Below the pieces are notes generated by a model. That model saw nothing but the letters and a program-made list of their open reading frames with translations, was not told where the DNA came from and did not search any database. 64,000 bases of DNA from Incurvaria masculella (taxonomy: Eukaryota; Arthropoda; Insecta; Lepidoptera; Incurvariidae), in assembly GCA_946894095.1 (NCBI GenBank), contig OX335652.1:9509001-9573000 (forward strand), in the 5' to 3' direction. Of the stretch, positions 29,509-39,771 are shown piece after piece. How positions within the stretch are numbered: the first letter of the stretch is position 1; each line of letters begins with the position of its first letter. Position numbers and translations under genes: made by a program.

Positions 29509-30627
29509 ACTAGCTGCGGTACCCGGCTCCGCTCCGCTTAGTGTCGGCTAAATTATCTCATGGATAAAAAGTAGCCCACATGACTGGTCCAAAATAGGGT
29601 CAAACTGGTCCAGGACAATGTATCCATGTACCAAATTTAATCAAGATCGTTCGAGCCGAAATAGCATGATTTAATGAGAAACATCCAATAATTCCCATTT
29701 AGAGCTTCGTTGACGTTTGGTGGCTATTTAAAAAAAAAACATTTGCCGCGAGAACCTTTCTGCACTTTCACTGCTACATTGCTTACCTAGTAAGTAACGT
29801 GTAACGTAGGTAAGTTTTGCGTGGACTCCAACCCACAGCCAGCCTCAACATCGAAAACAGTAACCCATCTCGAACCTGACTGCTCCCAGAGATGCTATAC
29901 ATTGATAAAATACGCATATAAATCAGGTAAGTGGTTCGCATGTTATAAGACTTTAAGACTCACTACTTACCCTTCTGGTAATGAAGCGTTATATTATGTA
30001 ATCTATAAGTTTTTAGTAGAATCAGGCTAGACGTAGATACAATGCACATCTAAATCGAGTAATTGGTTCTCAAGGATTTTATTCTGTTGGTCGCTCCTCC
30101 GGCGATTTAGCGTGATGCCAAGTAGTCCTAAAGTTGCAGGAAATACCAAGCCGTACTTCAGTAAAAGTAAGCGCTGCCGCCGCAAAGCCGAGCCGTGCAT
30201 AGCATTGCAGTTTGTATGACAGCCCCATCTTAGCGTAAGCGGAACTGAATTCTATTTAGCCAATCCTAATTCCCGGGTAGTTAAATGTACATGTACTAAG
30301 TTTTACAAATCGCTAGTGCCTTGAAAATTCGCCAAACGGACACCAAACAGTCACGACGTCTGCCCTCCCCCCGCCGCCGCTCCCCGCCACCGCCCCCGGC
30401 TCCTCTCCCCCTAGTGTGAAGTATCGCTACCGGCATCGTTTTCGCAGCCCCGTGAAAGTTCTAAAGCCCATGGGCACATAAATTGTAGCCTATGTGTTAT
30501 TCTGATGTATAAGCTATATTATTGTAAAGTTTCATTAGAATCCATTCAGTAGTTTTTACGTGAAAGAGTAACAAACATCCATCCATCCATCCATCCATTA
30601 TTACAAACTTTCCCCTTTATATTATTT
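29509..30627. repeat. 1.1-kb repeat unit, copy 1 of a tandem pair
   Basis: Starts ACTAGCTGCGGTACCCGGCT and ends with a short (TCCA)n run then ACAAACTTTCCCCTTTATAT. Such ends resemble 3'-tail families common in lepidopteran genomes. No coding potential. An internal C-rich tract (about 30362-30412) is notable. The next copy follows with no spacer. Confidence 0.8.
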
Positions 30628-31767
30628 ACTAGCTGCGGTACCCGGCTCCGCTCGGGTTAGTGTCGGCTAAATTATCTCATGGATAAAAAGTAGCCCACAT
30701 GACTGGTCCAAAATAGGGTCAAACTGGTCCAGGACAATGTATCCATGTACCAAATTTAATCAAGATCGTTCGAGCCGAAATAGCATGATTTAATGAGAAA
30801 CATCCAATAATTCCCATTTAGAGCTTCGTTGACGTTTGGTGGCTATTTAAGAAAAACACATTTGCCGCGAGAACCTTTCTGCACTTTCACTGCTACATTG
30901 CTTACCTAGTAAGTAACGTGTAACGTAGGTAAGTTTTGCGTGGACTCCAACCCACAGCCAGCCTCAACATCGAAAACAGTAACCCATCTCGAACCTGACT
31001 GCTCCCAGAGATGCTATACATTGATAAAATACGCATATAAATCAGGTAAGTAGTTCGCATGTTATAAGACTTTAAGACTCACTACTTACCCTGCTGGTAA
31101 TGAAGCGTTATATTATGTAATCTATAAGTTTTTAGTAGAATCAGGCTAGACGTAGATACAATGCACATCTAAATCGAGTAATTGGTTCTCAAGGATTTTA
31201 TTCTGTTGGTCGCTCCTCCGGCGATTTAGCGTGATGCCAAGTAGTCCTAAAGTTGCAGGAAATACCAAGCCGTACTTCAGTAAAAGTAAGCGCTGCCGCC
31301 GCAAAGCCGAGCCGTGCATAGCATTGCAGTTTGTATGACAGCCCCATCTTAGCGTAAGCGGAACTGAATTCTATTTAGCCAATCCTAATTCCCGGGTAGT
31401 TAAATGTACATGTACTAAGTTTTACAAATCGCTAGTGCCTTGAAAATTCGCCAAACGGACACCAAACAGTCACGACGTCTGCCCTCCCCCCGCCGCCGCT
31501 CCCCGCCACCACCCCGGCTCCTCTCCCCCTAGTGTGAAGTATCGCTACCGGCATCGTTTTCGCAGCCCCGTGAAAGTTCTAAAGCCCATGGGCACATAAA
31601 TTGTAGCCTATGTGTTATTCTGATGTATAAGCTATATTATTGTAAAGTTTCTTTAGAATCCATTCAGTAGTTTTTACGTGAAAGAGTAACAAACATCCAT
31701 CCATCCATCCATCCATCCATCCATCCATCCATCCATTATTACAAACTTTCCCCTTTATATTATTTAT
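30628..31767. repeat. 1.1-kb repeat unit, copy 2 of a tandem pair
   Basis: Nearly identical to 29509-30627. Differences noticed: GCTCCGCTTAG/GCTCGGGTTAG near the start, a few single-base changes, a short A-run change, a 1-base change in the C-rich tract and a longer (TCCA)n run. Followed by a short ATTAGATTAG run. Confidence 0.8.
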
Positions 31768-31769
31768 TA

Positions 31770-32448
31770 GATTAGATTAGATATTATTAGATTTAAGACA
31801 AATAATAATAAATTAATATAGTCTTCGATATCGTGCTCATTTTATTATTGTAATGATTTGTATGGAATAGGTAAACCTAAATGATAATAAAGTAAAAGAA
31901 CGCAACTAAAATTTACATTTTAAATACTAACTCGAAGTTTGAATTTATAATTATTCCCATAACTGTAAAATTGTGGTCAAGATCACAATAATTTAGTGTT
32001 TTGTTTTTTGGCACACAAATAGTAACTAGGTAGACGATATCAAATGTTGTATTACGGCAAAGCCAATGAAGCAAATTATTGGTTGTCATAGTTTGATAAT
32101 CGATTATCAGTTCCCTTCACTCATTAGACGTCGATGTAAGTAATCATCCGCTGCGTTAAACAATGAAATTAGTTTGAAGCTAATTTCCAAGGCCAACGCA
32201 CAGTGACGTCTCGCTACGGAACAAGATGGCGGCGCGATTCGCGTTGTCACTGGCACATACACGCATAACATTTGTTGTCAAATATAAAATATGGACAAAT
32301 CTTGGTATCTGTCTTCGGACCCAGCGGAAAATTAATCGATAGTAATACCTATGTGTATATATACTTATTTGTGTAGAAATAACTAAAGGGCACCAATCAT
32401 GCACTATGCAATAGACGTCGATGGCAATAGATAATTAAACACCAGACA
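31770..32448. other. Unassigned sequence before the BEL/Pao element
   Basis: AT-rich, with a small GC-richer patch at about 32200-32260. The minus frame at 32180-32404 shows no recognised motif. The missing first exon of the protease homologue could be in here, but none was identified. Confidence 0.35.
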
Positions 32449-32453
32449 CCAAT

Positions 32454-32901
32454 TGGTTGATCTTGCGATCAATTAGATTTAAATTTCGCGGTATTTCATA
32501 ATTTGCTACCTACCCCCATATATTCCCTTCCATTTTTCTTCCAATCTACCTTTCAAAAATGAGATATCCATCAACCTGCTTCCTGAGTGGTTCGAGCCGT
32601 GCTCTCCCGACGGAAAATATTGAAAAGAACATCAGCGAGTCTCTAAATCTGCTATTACGCCGTGCTGTACTGTGCTCCCATCGTACCGCGACCGTGTCGC
32701 GCAAGTTTGTGGTCGAGTGCACCCCGTGGGGCGCGATTTAACGCCGGAGCGACCGACGCGCGCCGCAGCACCCCCATCCTACAAGACAGTGGAACGAAGA
32801 GGAGACACGGAGGCCTAAGCCCAGCGACCGAACCATCAGCCTCCATCGCCGCGGCGTCTACAAACCGTGAGCGAGTCCCTTTTCCGTTTCCCACCGCACC
32901 A
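32454..32901 (+). repeat. 5' LTR of BEL/Pao element (448 bp)
   Basis: TGGTTGATCTTGCG to CCACCGCACCA, matched at 38562-39002. Differences seen: a 7-bp length change in the CCCATATATTCCC region, GACGGAAAA/GACGTAAAA and TCTCTAAAT/TCTCCAAAT. The 5-bp duplication CCAAT flanks the element (32449-32453 and 39003-39007). Both LTRs carry identical open frames on minus, which are not genes. Confidence 0.9.
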
Positions 32902-32903
32902 TT

Positions 32904-32919
32904 TGGTCCTTCAGCCGAA
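32904..32919 (+). other. Primer-binding site of BEL/Pao element
   Basis: TGGTCCTTCAGCCGAA two bases after the LTR end. It begins with the TGG expected opposite a tRNA CCA end. The tRNA was not identified from memory. Confidence 0.5.
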
Positions 32920-33274
32920 TTCCCGGTTTCCTTAAAGTATTCTAAAGCAAATTCTAAGTAAAATCATCATTTTCTTGCATTTCTCGATCTTTCTAACCTA
33001 TAAAGTCACGTTTGAAATTTTCTTCATTACGTTTTTTCGTTGTTTGATTTGCAGCTCTCTCATTGGTCGTCTGCTATCAGCCAAGCCTTCCCCATATCGG
33101 CGGGAAAATTTAAAATTCCATAATCTGTGGTTTTTGGTCTCTGACCATAAACGTTTCGCTTTTTATTCTCACTCTTCTCTCCACTGGCAATAAATATTGT
33201 CTTTGGTCTGCTGTCACCAGCTGTCACCAGCTGTCAGTGTCATTGGTAAAACGTAAACAAACAGATTGTAAACA

Positions 33275-34879
33275 ATGGAGCCTACTCAAAGAACTATTCA
33301 GAGTTCCCGTTTGCAAAGAAGGCTTGCGATGAAGGCCGTGCAAGAATTATATAAATTAGCCACGGCCATCGCCGTCTCTCAAAGTGAAAAACAAGTGAAA
33401 GAGTTCAAAGTGCGATTTTTGGACTTAACCAAAATGAGGTTAGATTTCGAAACTTCTCATTTATATATTGCGTCCAACGTATCCGACGAGCCTGACGCAA
33501 ACAGTGACACGATCTACGATGAGTTTTACGAAATCTTTTACTCTATTAATGTCCTTTACTCTGATATTTGCGGTCGGTTAGAAGACGATTCTAAGGATGT
33601 GAAAGAGAGTTCAGTGAAGGTCACAACAAATCAATTCAGTCTTCCAAAAATACAGCTGGCTAGGTATACCGGCCTACTTATTGAGTGGACTAATTTCATA
33701 TCCATTTTCAACAGCTTAATTCACAATAATGGAAGTCTAACTGGTGTGCAAAAAATGCACTATCTAGTTGGCACACTGGACAAAGAGCCATTGAGTTTGG
33801 TACGACACTTGCCAATTACTGATGATAACTACGCGGTAGCATACAAGTTATTGACTGATCGATATGAAAATACACGTCGGATCGCTGATAAACATCTTGA
33901 AGCTATTCTCGCGCTTCAGCATTTCAGTCAAACTAATCAATTTAATTTGCGCAAATTTGTTAACTCATTAAAAGAAAATACACAGGCACTCAATGCGCTT
34001 AAGTTCAATGTAGATTCGTGGAGCTTTATCTTATTTCATATAATTTCTCGGAAGTTGCCTACAGACTTGCGGAACAGGTTTGAGTTAAAGCATGACTCAT
34101 TGGATATTCCGACATTCAATGAATTATTAGGGTTTTTGGAAAGTCAGCTTCGGGTTTTGGAGAATGTCTCCTCACCCATAAAGGTACTTAACAAGGAAGT
34201 ACCCAGCGGCAGTAATAATTGTTTTACATCTAACAACGAAACCTGTCCCTGCTGTGGCAGCGATCATGCAATTTATCGGTGTGATAAATTCAATTCCATG
34301 ACACCAGAGCAACGCAAGGTCTGTGTCATGGATCATAAATTATGCTTTAACTGCTTACGTCCGCACGTAAGTTCAAAGTGTAATTCAAAGTTTTTATGTC
34401 AGGTGTGTAGAGGTCGTCACCACACAAAACTACACATTCCAACCTCATCGTCAAATCTCACCTGTGACCCATCGTGTGAAGGTCAGATTGCTGTGCCGAC
34501 ACTAAGCTCCACAGTTCAATCTCATTCATTTAGCAGCGTCCACGCCAATTCCACGATGTTGCTAGCGACTGCTCTAGTCAACATTATGGATATCGACGGT
34601 CGATATCATTGTGTGCGTGCGTTGCTGGATAGCGGTTCGCAGGTGTCAGTGCTGACTGAGAACATTGCTCAAAAGCTACGCCTACGTCGATCGACATCTG
34701 GTTCGATCGTCGGCTTAGGTACATCAAGTGCGCAACGCACTAACGGTAGTTTACTGTGTACCATCAAGCCGTGCTTGAAGGGCTCACAGGCCATACTCAC
34801 TACTCGTGCTCTTGTACTTAACCATATTCTTAACAATCTGCCATCCACAAGCTGTTCAAGTACACGAGTCATGCCGTAA
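33275..34879 (+). CDS. BEL/Pao gag and aspartic protease part
   Basis: 534 codons from ATG 33275. Residues about 120-270 read like the retrotransposon gag domain DUF1759 (IQLARYTGLLIEWTNFISIF and following). Residues about 322-385 hold three Cys/His knuckles (CPCCGSDHAIYRC; CFNCLRPHVSSKC; CQVCRGRHHTKLH). Residues about 430-530 are the DUF1758-type aspartic protease with its DSG active site (LLDSGSQVSVL, Asp about 452). The frame is lost at about 34840-34860, and the correct continuation is in the next frame, so the natural fusion to pol is broken here. Confidence 0.85.
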   Translation: MEPTQRTIQSSRLQRRLAMKAVQELYKLATAIAVSQSEKQVKEFKVRFLDLTKMRLDFETSHLYIASNVSDEPDANSDTIYDEFYEIFYSINVLYSDICGRLEDDSKDVKESSVKVTTNQFSLPKIQLARYTGLLIEWTNFISIFNSLIHNNGSLTGVQKMHYLVGTLDKEPLSLVRHLPITDDNYAVAYKLLTDRYENTRRIADKHLEAILALQHFSQTNQFNLRKFVNSLKENTQALNALKFNVDSWSFILFHIISRKLPTDLRNRFELKHDSLDIPTFNELLGFLESQLRVLENVSSPIKVLNKEVPSGSNNCFTSNNETCPCCGSDHAIYRCDKFNSMTPEQRKVCVMDHKLCFNCLRPHVSSKCNSKFLCQVCRGRHHTKLHIPTSSSNLTCDPSCEGQIAVPTLSSTVQSHSFSSVHANSTMLLATALVNIMDIDGRYHCVRALLDSGSQVSVLTENIAQKLRLRRSTSGSIVGLGTSSAQRTNGSLLCTIKPCLKGSQAILTTRALVLNHILNNLPSTSCSSTRVMP

Positions 34880-37800
34880 CATCACCTTGGCAGATCCCAA
34901 GTTTAACCTGCCTGGTCCCATTGACATTTTGATCGGAGTCGATCTTTACGATCAAATATTTGATGGCAAAATGCTTAAGCTTGGGGATGGTTTGCCGACG
35001 GCTTACTCCACCTTGTTTGGATGGGTTCTCATGGGTAGAGCCCCTATCTCTGCTACGATATGTGACCAGGTCACATCGTTAACATGTACACTTGACATAG
35101 ATCTTGCGCTGAACAGATTCTGGGAAGCAGAGGAACCACCTCACCTTCCAATCCAGGATCCAGAGAATGTTCAGTGTGAGAGGCACTTTATGGAAACCCA
35201 CACCCGTGATGAAACTGGTCGGTTCACGGTTCGACTTCCCTTCAAGTCAGGTTGTAAACAATTGGGTGAGACGCATGCTATTGCTCTGAAGCGTTTTTAC
35301 TCATTGGAGCGGAAGTTAGCACGTGACCCAAAACTGAAAGCATTATACGTAGCGTTCATGCGCGACTATTTGTCTGCGGGCCATATGAGATTAATTTCAT
35401 CCAGACCTTGTGTTGACAGGTACCATATACCACATCATGGAGTGCTAAAGGAGTCCAGTAGCACTACCAAACTAAGAGCCGTGTTCGATGCCTCAATGCC
35501 GAGCACGACAGGTATAGCCCTAAATCACATCTTGATTCCTGGACCAAAGTTGCAGCAAAATATTGAAGATATTATTCTACGGTTTCGAGTGCACAAGGTT
35601 GTCTTCACGTCCGACGTGAAGCAAATGTATCGACAGGTTTGCATGCACGATGAAGATTGTAAATTTCAGACAATATTTTGGCGTGAATCACCGGACAGTC
35701 CAGTTCTGAAATATTACGGTGTTTCTAGTGCTGCATACTTGGCAATGAGGGTTATCCACGAGCTCGCATTGCTAAATGAGGTTCCATATCCGAACGCCTC
35801 TCGCGTGCTGAAGGAGGACATCTTTGTGGATGACATCGTAAGCGGAAGCGACAGTTTGGAGTCTGCCAAGCACTTGCAGCTCGAAGTTGTAGCTGTCCTT
35901 GAACAGGGTGGTTTCCATTTGCGGAAGTGGTCGAGCAACCATTCCGGAGTCCTAGAGCATCTCCCCCCAGATCACTGTGAAACTCCACTCCGATTCGAGG
36001 AGGCTGGAGACAACATTTTCAAAATTTTAGGCTTAGAATGGAGCGCCTGCAGTGATAAATTTCTATATCAGGTTTCGGATATTGGGAATGCAAAAACCAA
36101 ACGTGGAATTCTATCAAACATCGCACGGCTGTACGATCCTTGTGGGTATTTAGCACCAGTAACATTTTTTGCAAAAGCATTTATGCAAAATTTATGGCTA
36201 TTAGAGCTCTCCTGGGACGACACTCTGCCGATAGAATTTCTTGGCAAATGGGATTCCTTCGTTGCCAACTTTCATATACTTAATCAAGTACGCATTAACA
36301 GACACATCCTCTCGGAACGTCCAGAGGAATGTAATCTTCATGGCTTCAGTGATGCATCAGAGCGCGGTTATGCCGCTGTGGTGTACCTGCGAGTCAAAGA
36401 TGCCAGCGGTGATGTATCGGTGCATCTCTTGTTGGCCAAATCAAGGGTAGCACCTCTGAAACAGAAACTAACTATTCCAAAACTCGAGCTATGTGGAGCC
36501 GTGCTCCTTGCTCGCCTTCCGGATCATGTGCTAAAGGTGCTCTCATCGAGGATGCCACTAGGCAACGTGACTGCCTGGTGCGATTCCAGCATTGTGCTTA
36601 CCTGGTTACGTACCCCACCTTACAAGCTGCAAACATATGAGGGCAATCGGGTTTCTCAGGCTCAGGGCCTTCTATCTTCCGACAGGTGGAGATACGTACC
36701 ATCAGCACTCAATGCTGCCGATTGTGCTAGTCGTGGTTTATATCCTCAGGAGCTGGTGGATCATCCCCTATGGTGGGCCCCATTATGGTTGGTGGAACCG
36801 GCTGAGTCTTGGCCCGCTGACTGTCCTTCAGTTAGCAGGGAAGTACTGCCGGGGCTACGCATCCCTCCAGCGTCGTCCGTGACCGCTGTCGAGGGATTCT
36901 CTCTCATAGAAAAGTACAGCTCATTGTCGAAATTACAAGTCGTTCTAGGGTGGTGCCTGCGATTTGTACATAACGCACGTCACCCTAATGATAAACATAA
37001 GGGTGCTCTCGGTGTGCGTGAATTAGAGAATTCGTTACTTGTTGCCACCAAAAGCGTGCAAGCAGCTGAGTTCCCGGATATTATTGCAGCTCTAGGTGCT
37101 GGCAGGCAAATCAAAGGAAATCTTCTTAGACTAACTCCTTTCCTGGATTCTCAAGGCATCTTAAGAGTTGGCGGCAGGTTGACTAATTCGAATTTGCCAT
37201 ACGATGCCATGCATCCAATTTTGCTGCCCAGGGCACATCATCTAACACATTTAATCGTCGATCACTACCACCAAGTCTATCTCCATTCTGGCCAATCGAC
37301 TTTACTGTCTATAATACAGAGGAGATTTTGGATTTTATCGGCTCGACGAACAATACGTCACAGAATTTTTAAATGTCTCCGCTGCTACAGGTTAAAAGCA
37401 AAGCCCATAGAGCCTTTCATGGGAGAACTTCCAAAAAGCCGCATCAGTCAGGCCAGACCATTTCAAAGGGTCGGCGCAGATTTTGCTGGGCCCTTTTTCA
37501 TAAAATCGTCCTCTCTCCGTGGTGCAAAAACTCAGAAGGCATACTTATGCGTCTTTGTATGCTTTGTGACGAAGGCGGTTCATTTGGAGGTCGTCTCTGA
37601 CCTCACAACCGATGCCTTTATTGCAAGTTTCAGTCGAATGGTATCAAGACGTGGTCAAGTTACTGATATCTTCACTGACTGCGGGACAAACTTCCAGGGT
37701 GGCCAAAGATACCTGGATGAAGTAACTAAGTTCTTGATGAACTGCGCCAATCGAGGTAAATTGCATGATTCGTTGCGCAACCACCAGGTGAAATGGCACA

Positions 37801-38384
37801 TGAATCCTCCACATGCTCCACATATGGGCGGTTTGTGGGAAACCGCAGTAAGGTCTTCAAAATTACTTCTTAAAAGAGTGATCGGAGAACAAGTCCTCAC
37901 GTTTGAGGAATTAACTACCATCTTCACGAAAATAGAGGCCGTTCTAAACTCACGGCCACTTTGTCCAGTATCTAGCGACCCAGAAGATCTGAATGTCTTA
38001 ACACCCGGTCATTTCCTCATCGGTGAACCGCTTGTCGGTCTACCAGAGTATCAATTTGATCACACTCCTGTGAATCGTCTGAGCCGCTAGCAACTTACTC
38101 AGCAAATTTCTCAACATTTTTGGAAGCGTTGGCATGCAGAGTACCTTCATACTCTACAGCAACGCCCTAAATGGCAAAAAACAATAAAAAATATAGAGGT
38201 GGGGGACCTAGTCCTCATTAAAGAAGACAATGCAGCACCATTACAATGGAGAATGGGTCGTGTCACTGAGTTGCGTCCTGGCGCAGACGGAGTAGTTCGC
38301 GTGGTAGAATTAAGAACATCCACAGGGACTTATCTCAGACCGGTTGTGAAGGTCTGCCCACTACCTGATCCTCAATCAGATTAG
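34806..38384 (+). pseudogene. BEL/Pao pol: reverse transcriptase, RNase H, integrase (one in-frame stop)
   Basis: Open from 34806 to TAG 38088-38090. The same frame then continues to 38384 with sequence matching the integrase C-terminal region (DUF5641-like, PVVKVCPLP end), so the TAG is probably a nonsense mutation. The first residues (before about 34855) are out of frame with the ancestral protein. Reverse transcriptase carries the FVDD active site (IFVDDIVSGSD). RNase H-like HGFSDASERGYAAVVYLRV follows. Integrase has an H-H-C-C finger (HSGQ...CLRCYR), then VGADFAGPFF, FTDCGTNFQGG and HAPHMGGLWE as the D,D,E region. Confidence 0.85.
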
Positions 38385-38561
38385 CGCCTCTATATCTAGT
38401 TTAGCAGCTTACTTTTAGTTTATCTTATACATTTATTTGTTTTTTACATTTATTCTACCTTTTCATTTATTCATGCACAGATTCCATTGCATTCGATTAT
38501 TGAAGCATTAATTACTGTGTCTTTGGTACTAAAGACCTTAACAGCACTTTGGGGGGCGGTA

Positions 38562-39002
38562 TGGTTGATCTTGCGATCAATTAGATTTAAATTTCGCGGT
38601 ATTTCATAATTTGCTACCTACCCCCATATTCCATTTTTCTTCCAATCTACCTTTCAAAAATGAGATATCCATCAACCTGCTTCCTGAGTGGTTCGAGCCG
38701 TGCTCTCCCGACGTAAAATATTGAAAAGAACATCAGCGAGTCTCCAAATCTGCTATTACGCCGTGCTGTACTGTGCTCCCATCGTACCGCGACCGTGTCG
38801 CGCAAGTTTGTGGTCGAGTGCACCCCGTGGGGCGCGATTTAACGCCGGAGCGACCGACGCGCGCCGCAGCACCCCCATCCTACAAGACAGTGGAACGAAG
38901 AGGAGACACGGAGGCCTAAGCCCAGCGACCGAACCATCAGCCTCCATCGCCGCGGCGTCTACAAACCGTGAGCGAGTCCCTTTTCCGTTTCCCACCGCAC
39001 CA
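38562..39002 (+). repeat. 3' LTR of BEL/Pao element (441 bp)
   Basis: Preceded by the G-rich polypurine tract and followed by the CCAAT duplication. Nearly identical to the 5' LTR apart from a 7-bp length difference and at least two substitutions. Confidence 0.9.
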
Positions 39003-39114
39003 CCAATAAAAAATTAATTGATTGCACTTAATAGTCAATTTGTAATTTAAAGAAAATATTTTCATTGTGATAAAAATGAGTAAGAAATTCTTGAACAACA
39101 TTTGAAAACGTTCG

Positions 39115-39412
39115 TTTTTAGGGTTCCGTACCCAAAGGGTGCAAACGGAGCCCTATTACTATGCCTCCGCTGTCGGTCCGTCCATCCGTCCGTCTGTCCG
39201 CCGGTAACTATCTTATGAACCGTAATAGATAGGCAGCTGAAATTTTCACAGAGTTTTTATTTATTTTGCCGCTATAACAACAAATAAGTAAAATAAAAAA
39301 TAATAAAAATTAAAAAAATATTTAAAAAACAAAAAAAGTTATTTTTGTCTAATTTTGTATGATGGTATGAAACCCTTCGTGTGCGAGTCCGACTCGCACT
39401 TGGCCGGTTTTA
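39115..39412 (+). mobile_element. MINE-2-like MITE copy 2
   Basis: TTTTTAGGGTTCCGTACCCA to CTCGCACTTGGCCGGTTTTA with a GTCCGTCC microsatellite (39175-39200). It lies about 270 bp upstream of the phosphatase ATG and could contribute to its promoter region. Confidence 0.75.
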
Positions 39413-39419
39413 TGTCAAT

Positions 39420-39677
39420 GTAAGGATTTATGTATGGGTATTTTCATTGATCGCGGTCACAGAATACCTAATAGTGCTTCGCGGTCGTGACCGACGCATG
39501 ACGTACATACGTACGTGTGTGTGTGTGTATTGTAGCGCTAGTGTGTTGGCAAGCGCGCCACGCGGCTGCGAATCAGCTGTTACTCCTGTGCCGGCTGCGA
39601 TAAAAGCAACTGCTTGTATAACCACGTGAAGTTTGTGTTGAGAATTAGTTCAAAGAGTTTCCGGTGTATTCTCAAAC
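39420..39677 (+). promoter_or_regulatory. Promoter / 5' UTR region of the phosphatase gene
   Basis: Contains a (GT)n run at about 39514-39528, a GC-rich segment at about 39545-39600, a possible E-box CACGTG at 39623-39628, and weak TATA-like text (GATAAAAG at about 39599; GTATAA at about 39616). No single start site can be chosen from sequence alone. Confidence 0.4.
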
Positions 39678-39771
39678 ATGGCTATAGTGCCGAGGAATTT
39701 GGAAACGATATCCGATAAGGAATTCAAGTTATTTCTGGATTCGTTCGATTACGTCTTGTCGGATTGTGATG
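39678..39771 (+). CDS. Phosphatase exon 1
   Basis: 94 nt, residues 1-31 plus one base. It ends in the middle of the DCDG motif with donor GATG|GTGAGT. The ATG is the first in this frame after the GC-rich 5' region. Confidence 0.88.

Larger units (their letters stand above)
32454..39002 (+). mobile_element. BEL/Pao LTR retrotransposon, recently inserted but broken
   Basis: LTRs 448/441 bp, TSD CCAAT, primer-binding site from 32904 (TGGTCCTTCAGCCG), gag-protease frame 33275-34879, pol frame 34806-38090 continuing past an in-frame TAG to 38384, and a polypurine tract (TTGGGGGGCGG, about 38549-38559). BEL/Pao elements normally carry one long gag-pol frame, so this copy has at least two inactivating changes. 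It stands between the protease homologue (-) and the phosphatase (+). Confidence 0.92.

Noticed and set aside
32655..38995. Identical open frames on minus in 32655-32894 and 38756-38995, with matching plus frames
   Set aside because: They lie in the two LTRs of the BEL/Pao element and are identical only because the LTRs are. No coding evidence.
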